From Ceratopteris richardii (taxonomy: Eukaryota > Streptophyta > Polypodiopsida > Polypodiales > Pteridaceae): 64,000 nucleotides of DNA. The stretch lies in assembly GCA_020310875.1 (NCBI GenBank), contig CM035423.1:118305989-118369988 (forward strand), read 5' to 3'. Position numbers and translations under genes: made by a program. Below the pieces are notes generated by a model. The model was not told the origin of the DNA and searched no databases. It saw only the letters and a list, made by a program, of their open reading frames with translations. This document shows, one piece after another, positions 57,105 through 64,000 of this stretch (positions within the stretch are counted from its first letter, which is position 1; the number at the start of each line of letters is the position of its first letter).

Positions 57105-58207
57105 TCCTTTAATTTACCATTCGAGTTGCTTCTCGTGTTGGATGCATCGTAAGCTTTCCTTAAAGATGAACAGGAAACTAGATCAAATTTTCTGCATGCT
57201 CCCTTTCAATTCTCCTTGCTCATGTTCTCCTTGTTCATGCATCTTTCAAGCTATCAAAAACTTTATATCAATAATGCAGCATCATTTTTTTTATCAGGAA
57301 GCTCGGCCAAGGCCTACTCTCCCTTGCTTGAAATTAAATGCATTTAATTAAATGCATTATATTTACAATAACTATATTACTTTTGTTCTAATCGTTATAT
57401 CAAGAATATGCAAAATTTTGCTTCGGATGCAACTTGTAGTTTGCGAACATAGTAACGCTACTAAATATTCGTAAAGGAGATAGATCAAGAAGCACCATAT
57501 GGTGTTTGATGGGAAGTGATGGTACTCTCATGTTGAAAACTCTTCAAAAAAAAAAGTGAGGTCCTCAGTTTGAATAATATGATGGAGGATGAAACACACC
57601 CTGATACAACCTTGAAAGAACAAAAGCCCTCGTGTACATTTTTCTTGACATAGGTAAATATATATCTCTAATCTCACCGAAGGTTTCCTTTTATCTTTTG
57701 AGATCTTCAACTAGATTTAGGAGTTGTCCTAACATACATAGAACCATTCGGCTTGCACACTAAAGCATAGAGGAACAACTGCTCCTAGACAAATATGGGT
57801 GTGTCACACAGTGCTTTTAGAGCATGAGAGACTTGATTGGAGAATTTTCATCTTCTAAATAGAACCATCGATGAATTTTCTTTCTACAAATAGACATGGC
57901 ATAAGCTGATTTCCCTGATTGTTTACATATACAGAGACCATGAGACGTGATTCAGTTTCTAGAAGTCAAGTAGGGTGCGAAAGAAGAGGCAAACAAAGCA
58001 ATTCAGGAAAAACAAAGAGCTAACCCGCATTTACATGTAAGCACGAAGAAGATGTATGCTATGGGCATTTCAAAATACAAGAAACAGATGAGCTCGGAAC
58101 GAAGCATTCTAGTTCCGTAGTCTCTATGTATGTGATGAAACAGACAAAATGCGCAGTAGGCACATTCATATAAACAACTGAGACAGAAGAACAAGCTAAT
58201 GTTATGG
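57105..58207. other. Spacer with a SINE tail fragment
   Basis: No gene is recognised. At 57281-57345 a fragment (GCTCGGCCAAGGCCTACTCTC) with an adjoining poly(T) matches the 3' part of the SINE family, so it is likely a 5'-truncated copy. The rest is AT-rich and shows no coding or repeat structure. Confidence 0.6.
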
Positions 58208-58512
58208 TTACGCAGTACAGAAGATGTAGGTGGCAGCATTGTGAATGGGGAACGTGCGACCCGAGTGAGCGCCGGCTCCTCGACGATTGACATAACCATC
58301 ATGGAGGTCACGCTTAAACAGCGGGCAGGCTTCCAACTGCAGTCGATTCGACTTCGCCAGGTTCTCTATGTCCTACTTGGTATAAGGCAATCGTACATGG
58401 TGAGTCACATGTACCTCCCCATCTGGCCTCAACAACTTGGAGGCGTTGTCGAAGAACGCAGAAAGTAGTCGTCTGTGCCTTCTGCATCGTCATGCGCAGA
58501 TCGATACCAGAT

Positions 58513-58570
<58 letters not shown>

Positions 58571-59144
58571 GATAACAGCACAGGCATGGTCTGAAGGGTT
58601 GAAATAGAAATACAGAGGCCAATAGACAGACTAACTTGATTACGGCATTGCTTGTCTCTGCGTGTTTCTCAAGGAAACCAGAGTGCGGGAAGTTGTAGAC
58701 GATGCGGTCGAAGCGTCTATGGAGTAGGCGATCGTCATTGACCATGCTTCTAATATCGACACCATGCATTACCTCTACTCCAGCTTCTTTCATCTGCTTG
58801 AGGCTTCTCCGAAAGGTCACAGGGTACTTTTGCTGCAGGGTCTCTGCGCAATGGAATATCTAAATGAGCTCAGTCAATGCAAGCCATCTCAATCAAATGC
58901 TCAAAGACGACTGCAGACTCATTTGAACATCGCATGCGCTGCTGAAACTCATTTCCAGATGTGTGCATGTGCGTGCAGAGAGAGAGAGAGAGAGATAACC
59001 GACGGAATCCAGAGACGTCGCAACGAGATGGGGAGCATTCTTGAACTCGGACGCCAGAGACGCTGCGAAGGAGAAATCACCTTCCCCAACCAACAGAATG
59101 TGCTGATCAGAATTGTAGTGTGACACAGCGCGTACTTCAGCCAT
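58208..59144 (-). pseudogene. BMT5-like (DUF2431) rRNA methyltransferase gene, three exons, with in-frame amber
   Basis: Exons 59144-59000, 58843-58636 and 58478-58208 join with GT-AG introns of 156 and 157 bp and keep frame throughout (207 codons plus stop). Exon 1 has HYNSDQHILLVGEGDFSFA, the SAM-binding start of the BMT5-like domain. Exon 2 has YPVTFRRSLKQMKEAGVEVM and FDRIVYNFPHSGF. Exon 3 has LLRPDGEVHVTHHVRLPY, DIENLA and GYVNRRGAGAHSG. Proteins of this family resemble yeast Bmt5, which methylates uridine N3 in 25S rRNA in the nucleolus. The domain is near normal length. Codon 153 is TAG (58375-58373), where the family usually has Trp (..TK-W-DIENLA). I infer a single TGG-to-TAG mutation, or sequence error, in an otherwise intact gene. 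GA-repeats occupy both introns. Confidence 0.8.
58513..58567 (+). repeat. (GA)n microsatellite in intron 2
   Basis: About 25 GA units, within the second intron of the BMT5-like gene. A shorter GA run (58978-58995) lies next to the donor site of intron 1. Confidence 0.97.
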
Positions 59145-59386
59145 GGCCAAAGCTCAATCCCCCTCTCTCTCTCGTTCCCTCCGCCTCCCACACTCGCTTG
59201 CTCGGAGTTGGAAATTCACACGGCCGAGCTATATGATCATAGTGATAGATCGCTAAGTTCAACTGCGTGTAGCTTATAGTTGAGGAGAGAGCTGCCGTAA
59301 TGGTGGGCGTCCTCCTTTCACGCTCGAGTTTGGGTCTAAAAATGGTACATGGAATCATCTTTTAAGATATGAAACTCTGATATTGA
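59145..59386. other. Upstream region of the BMT5-like gene
   Basis: The 5' flank of the minus-strand gene is rich in CT/GA runs near 59160-59200. No TATA box can be assigned with confidence. Confidence 0.4.
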
Positions 59387-59690
59387 CTTTATTATTGGGC
59401 GTGCTCTCTTGACTGTGGAAGGTACAAGCAATTTATGTTCAATCCGGTCAATTTATTATTGGGCGTGCTCTCTTGACTGTGGAAGGTACAAGCAATTTAT
59501 GTTCAATCCGGTCAATTAAAAAGCTTTGCTACGACTTTATTATTGGGCGTGCTCTCTTGCCTATGTGCTTTGTTTTTTTCTTTCTGTGCGTGCTCTCTTG
59601 CCTATGTGCTTTATTATTGGGCGTGCTCTCTTGCCTATGTGCCTATGTTCAATCCAGTCAATTTATTGGGCGTGCTCCCTTGCCTCTCGA
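59387..59690 (+). repeat. Degenerate tandem repeat with GGGCGTGCTCTCTTG
   Basis: GGGCGTGCTCTCTTG or a close variant occurs six times (59398, 59461, 59545, about 59584, 59619 and 59668). The first two units are 63 bp apart and nearly identical (TTTATGTTCAATCCGGTCAA shared); the later ones are shorter. Confidence 0.9.
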
Positions 59691-59725
59691 AGGGACATGT
59701 TTGATTCTACGGATAGTTTCTTTAA

Positions 59726-62590
59726 TTTTTTTTTTAAATAAATGAAAGTTGGGCAACTTCTCAGACTTTAATTAATAAAGAAAACAATTGTAGAATTAAA
59801 GAAAACAATTGTAGAATTGAATGGGCTTAGTATCCATGGGACTCCTCGAATCTCACAAAGCAAAGAAATATCGAACAAATTTAGAGAGCTCTACAAAGAA
59901 GGTATAAGGTCATCCTCTCATCCCCTTCATGAGGGGTCCACTTGTTTTTAATCTTATTATTCTCTAGGAAAACACTCTATGATGTCTAAAAGGCCGGGGC
60001 TTCTTACAATTTGAAGTTCTTTTGCCTAACAAGAAAAGAGACTTTTCTTACGACCATTCTTTAAGGGGGCTTCCAAAATTGACTGCACACCTCTCCTTCC
60101 AGATCTTCGAGAGGGTCTCACCTCTAATTGCATTCCACAAAGATGAGGAACACCCAATCGCTTCACCCAACAATACTTGCTTCCAGAGGATTCGTCCCTA
60201 CAGCTGCAAGATATTGTTAAGGGTATGCCAAACGGACCTTGACTTGGGGCATGGAAAGAGGAGGTGCCCTAAGTCCTTGTTGCCTTGGAGGCATCTTTTA
60301 TACCATGGGGTAAACCCACAACTTTTGCTAGCCTTTGTATTGGTCCAAATTCCCTAGTATAGGATTTTCAACATAAGTATCGATTTTTTTATTTCGATGA
60401 GTGGATGCCAAAGTGATTGGAATTTAAACTCCCATCGCAACTTCAACCAATTAAGACACCACTTCCTATTATGTATGACATGAAGGTCTAGATTCTTTTG
60501 GAATCTTAGAATTTGTCAAGGCTATTGCCATTAAACCATCTAAGACCCACCTGGAGGGGAGGGTCCTGTCCAATGAGGAGGCGAGTCTTCGAGCATTCCC
60601 AAGCTATGAATGTGCTCAGCAAAAGGGTCCATTCTTCATAGTTCACTCTTACATATAGATCAATGTCCTCAAATCTAATCCACTGGCATGTGACTTGATT
60701 CCAGAGATGTTTCCACAACCGAAACCTTGTTTCCAAAGTTTCTTAGCTTTATGGAGGTTCAATGTCTCCACCCCTCTGATGCCTTTGATAGGAAACCAAT
60801 TTGAATCATTCTATCTAATATTGGCTGCCCACTGCCAATCCTCACTTATCCAAACAAATTGTTTGACTTTGTTCCAACTCTTTCATAATGAGCAAACTAA
60901 ATTCGAGCCACAAAGAGAAACGAAAAAAGGTGAGAAGAGTAGGGTCAGAAGGCTAAGGTCCTTCCATCCTTGGAGGCCCATAAGCTTTAGGTTGCTACTA
61001 TTCCTAAAACTAAGCTTGGCCCAAGAGGCTTCACTGTTGCTTCACACCTTAATTAACCATTTTGCAACTAATTTATTGGCCATGCCTTTGATGTCAAGAA
61101 TGCCCAAGACACCTTGATCTTTTTGGCTAATGCAAGTAGTCCATCTAATTTTGGGGATTCCCCTTCTGTTGGGGTCACCTGTCCACAAAATGTTTATGTA
61201 GACCCTTTCCAGTTTAACAATCTTTTGGTCTTTTGGTCTTTTGGTCTCCAACAGAAGAGAAAATAAATCACTGAAGAAATTAGGAACGTGTTAATCACCA
61301 TTGCCCTGCCCGCAAGGTTGATCTGCATAGCTTTCCACTAGGCCAATTTGTTATTGAGCTTCGAGAGAATCGAGTTCCATCGTTGGCCCAAAGAAACATC
61401 AAATCCCATCCGAATACCTAACAAGCAGAAGATTTTTCCACTGGGAATCAATTGACGATCTTGTTCAATAAGGAACTTGGGTGGGTGTCCAGTAATTGAC
61501 TTGAAAGCAATTTTAGAGTGGTTTATTTTGGATCCTGAAGCCATGCAGAATGTGTTTTAGGCATCTCCAAAAAGTATCAATGCTAGTCATATCGTTATGA
61601 ACAAAGGCATTAGTGTCGTCAGCAAACAATCTCATAAACATCTGTTCTTGATTGAGAGGGAGGGAGGGGCCATGAATCTAGTCCAAGTCACCATAATGCT
61701 TCACAAGGAAACTTAGACCATCAACAGCAATAGCAAAGAGGAGAGGGGCCAAGGGGCATCCTTGCTTGATAGAGCATTTAAGTCTAATAGCTTGAGAAAG
61801 TTGGCCATTGATGTTAATCTGAGCGAAAATGTTTTCAAGCAATGTTGAGACCATCTTAGTGAACTTGTGACCAAAACCGAGGTCTTTCAGAGATTGGAGA
61901 AGGAAGTCCCACTCAAGCCTATCATAGGCTTTGTGAAACTCAATCTTAATAAAGATTACACCTTGAGCAGATTCTTTAGCATAATCCAAACATTCCTAGA
62001 CGTCGATTATAGCTTCCAAGATGAACCTCCCCGTGATGAAGCCTTTTTGGTCTTAACTCAATCAAATTTGTAAGTGAGAGACAATTCTATTAACAATAAT
62101 TGTAGCAAGGATCTTGTCACCTATTTTTAGCATTGTAATTGGGTATCAATTCTCAATCCTGTTTTTTTCGTTTCCTTTTTTATGAATAAGCTTGATAACA
62201 CCATTATTGAGACATTGGGGTAATGCACTAAACGAAACCCCCTCTTGCCACACCAAACGAAGAGGAGTAGTTGCCACATGTCGGAAGGCCTTGAAAAACT
62301 CATTGGTGAGGCTATCTAGACTCGGGCTTTTCCCATTAGGAAGGGAATCAACAACTTTGAGAATCTCAGCTTCCAAAATGGGAGCTTCTAGAAGAGGCTT
62401 AAAATTTTGCGGGACTCTAGAGGTCTTGACACTAGAGATGGTCGCCATGTAGTCATGTCAGTGGGAAGAAAGGGGGTTCGAGACACCCAAAAGTTGGGAA
62501 AAGTGGAATGCAAGATGGTTGAAGAGTTGCTTTAATCTTGCTGACAGAGAGAGACTCTTACTTAGTCTTAGACAAGACTCAAAATTGATC
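59726..62590 (-). mobile_element. 5'-truncated non-LTR retrotransposon (LINE, plant L1 type)
   Basis: Minus-strand pieces, right to left: RT N-terminus (62146-62448: VVDSLPNGKSPSLDSLTNEFF; NNGVIKLIHKKG), QKGFITGR, HKAYDRLEWDFLLQSL and KQGCPLAPLLFAIAVDGLS, and the catalytic FADD (MRLFADDTNAF, about 61620). The thumb region follows, then the region before the Cys-rich domain (WTTCISQKDQGVLGILDI) and a zf-RVT remnant (CGFTPWYKRCLQG ... LLFPC, then WKERCAVNFG near 60070). It ends with a poly(A) tail at 59726-59735. The endonuclease and first ORF are absent. Many stops mean it is dead. Its 3' end resembles that of the SINEs. Confidence 0.9.
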
Positions 62591-62601
62591 CCAAAAATGG
62601 A

Positions 62602-62735
62602 CATCAAATGGAGTTTTGGACATCCTTTGCACATCCCAATGCATGCCCAATATTATGACCCAATGCATCAAATGGAGTTTTGCCCATCAAATGGAGTTTT
62701 GTGCATCCCAATGCATGCCCAATATTATGACCCGC
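62602..62735 (+). repeat. Short tandem repeat next to the LINE
   Basis: CATCAAATGGAGTTTT occurs at 62602, 62666 and 62685, and CATCCCAATGCATGCCCAAT twice (62632 and 62704), with a period near 72 bp. It lies just beyond the last recognisable LINE sequence. Confidence 0.88.
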
Positions 62736-63189
62736 GCATTGCGATAGGTATATGCAGAGGTTGGAACATGGAAGTTGGGGGATATTATATATATCATATG
62801 AGATAGAGCAATGAGCATAGCAATAAGGCAAATCGGCATTGAACAAAAATGTCGGAGATCTAAGTGAGTCTCCAGTTTTGACAAGTGTAAATCTAACGTG
62901 GCCATTCATTTGTGTGACAAGTGGAAGGTGTAGGTAAAGTCATGAGCCATAGTCGTCGACGAGCCTTTGGGTCTTGGAGTACATCAAAATTAAAAGCCCA
63001 AGGACGAGCAATGACCCACAGGCCACTACAGCACTCCCCACTCCCAACTAGCCAAAAAATTTAGACAAGAGAGTCAAGACTCATAAAGTGATGTGGCATA
63101 TCTGCATGGCAAAGGTGCAGGCCCATAATCTAATGCTCGGCCAGGAGTGCTAAACTTGCAACAGTTGTAGCCAGTGCTCAAATTGTCTG
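62736..63189. other. Spacer without recognised gene
   Basis: No family motif or repeat was seen. It is less AT-rich than most of the window. Confidence 0.5.
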
Positions 63190-63200
63190 GAGTCGACATT

Positions 63201-63314
63201 TTTTTCTGAGAGTACAATGAATTTGAAATGTCTAGCCGGGCGGGATTTGAATCCGGGCACTCTGCCCCACGACGTTCAACGCATTCCGCTACACCACACC
63301 CATTTGGACATTCA
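63201..63314 (-). mobile_element. Short tRNA-headed SINE
   Basis: On the minus strand a tRNA-like head has an A box (TGGTGTAGCGG) and a B box (GGATTCAAATCC), then a short tail and a poly(A) tract (TTTTTTT at 63201-63207 on the plus strand). An 11-bp target duplication, GAGTCGACATT, flanks it at 63190-63200 and 63315-63325. At 114 bp it is shorter than most plant SINEs, and it does not match the other SINE copies in the window outside the tRNA-like boxes. Confidence 0.85.
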
Positions 63315-63692
63315 GAGTCGACATTGCATACAACCTACTCTCTAGAAATTGATCTGCATATTGGTCGAGGGACATTGAGAGTCTCTGGAGTTTAGACTTT
63401 CCAGTGCACATTATGCATTGTGCAGTGCTAAGTGAACCGATAACTCAGTGGTTCAATAACCAGTTGAGCCTAGCCCCTAGGCATCCAAGTTTGAGAGTCA
63501 ATGACACTAGGGCCTAGGTAGCGGGCACTAGGTAGTAGCCCCTGGCCCTGGGAACCTTCTTTAGGGCAAACGCAAAAGTAGTGTCACGTCTCACAACTTA
63601 AGTTCTATGTGTATTTCAGATTCGAAAAGAAATTTTTCAAGTAATTTTATGGAGTCGTAGCTGACAAAATATTTTGACATTTTATGCTATTA

Positions 63693-63902
63693 TGCTTTGT
63701 GTTTGCATGCATAATAATCCAATCAACTTTGAACTGATGTGGGGCATGTGAAAGTACTATTAAAAAGGTGAATAATCCTTGATTATTAAGGACCTTTTGC
63801 TTTGTGTTTGCATGCATAATACTCCAGTCAACTTTGCACTGATGTGGGGCATGTGAAAGTACTATTAGAAAAGTGAATAATCGTTTATTATTAAGGATCT
63901 TT
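63693..63902 (+). repeat. 105-bp tandem duplication
   Basis: Two copies (63693-63797 and 63798-63902) start TGCTTTGTGTTTGCATGC and share CTGATGTGGGGCATGTGAAA. They differ at a few bases, so the duplication is moderately recent. No gene is involved. Confidence 0.95.
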
Positions 63903-64000
63903 TGGAGGCCCTATCCTAAAAATATATTTATGCTAGAAATGAAGGTTATAAAATTATACAGCTAGGCTGGAAATAAAGGTGTGAAAATAACTTCCATTGT

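Noticed and set aside
58314..58820. Single 168-codon frame as the methyltransferase gene
   Set aside because: It reads through an intron with a GA microsatellite; the three-exon model keeps the family motifs in one consistent frame.

Overview
This window is nuclear plant DNA made almost entirely of transposable elements. The evidence is Ty1/Copia and Ty3/Gypsy LTR retrotransposons with plant-type primer binding sites (initiator-Met type for Copia), a plant L1-type LINE, tRNA-headed SINEs, a CACTA terminus, PLS-type PPR fragments and one intron-containing host gene of the BMT5-like (DUF2431) family. The wording of the PPR repeats and the very high repeat density remind me of large-genome ferns. 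That is recall, not proof. No bacterial, organellar, rRNA or intact tRNA gene was seen.

Layout. 1-3180 has no recognisable gene. 3181-5820 is a decayed Copia (G, +). 6631-7754 is a 1.1 kb (CATA)n array. 7755-42490 is a stack of nested insertions. The outermost is Copia B1 (+). It is interrupted by a SINE (8851-9170) and by Copia A (-, 9299-40263). Copia A is itself interrupted three times: by a 2.9 kb segment with RRM and PPR gene fragments (9579-12517), by Copia C (+, 13420-31526) and by Copia B2 (+, 35601-40076). Copia C is interrupted by a 12.7 kb Gypsy element (-, 15337-28007). Most boundaries are set by LTR ends, primer binding sites, target-site duplications (TSDs) and reading frames that rejoin across the insertion. 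Several empty sites are present elsewhere in the window because B and the LTRs occur twice.

42491-43268 is a CACTA-type terminus. It interrupts Copia D (-, to 47724), which is inserted in Copia E (-, 47725-49510). 50984-57104 is a complete-ended Copia F (-) with a 5-bp TSD TCCTT, a SINE inside its 5' LTR and a deletion of its RNase H region.

58208-59144 holds the only likely host gene: three exons of a BMT5-like methyltransferase on the minus strand, with an in-frame amber codon in exon 3. 59726-62590 is a 5'-truncated LINE (-) whose 3' tail resembles the tail of the SINEs. 63201-63314 is a short tRNA-headed SINE, and a 105-bp tandem duplication follows near the end.

No element in the window appears fully coding-competent. 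Every gag-pol carries stops, frameshifts, deletions or an inversion. The most unusual element is the Gypsy. It has a second, complete-looking retropepsin domain after the integrase, two tandem HHCC zinc-binding modules, four zinc knuckles spread over gag, and a 700-bp leader packed with the palindrome AATCGCGATT and its variants.
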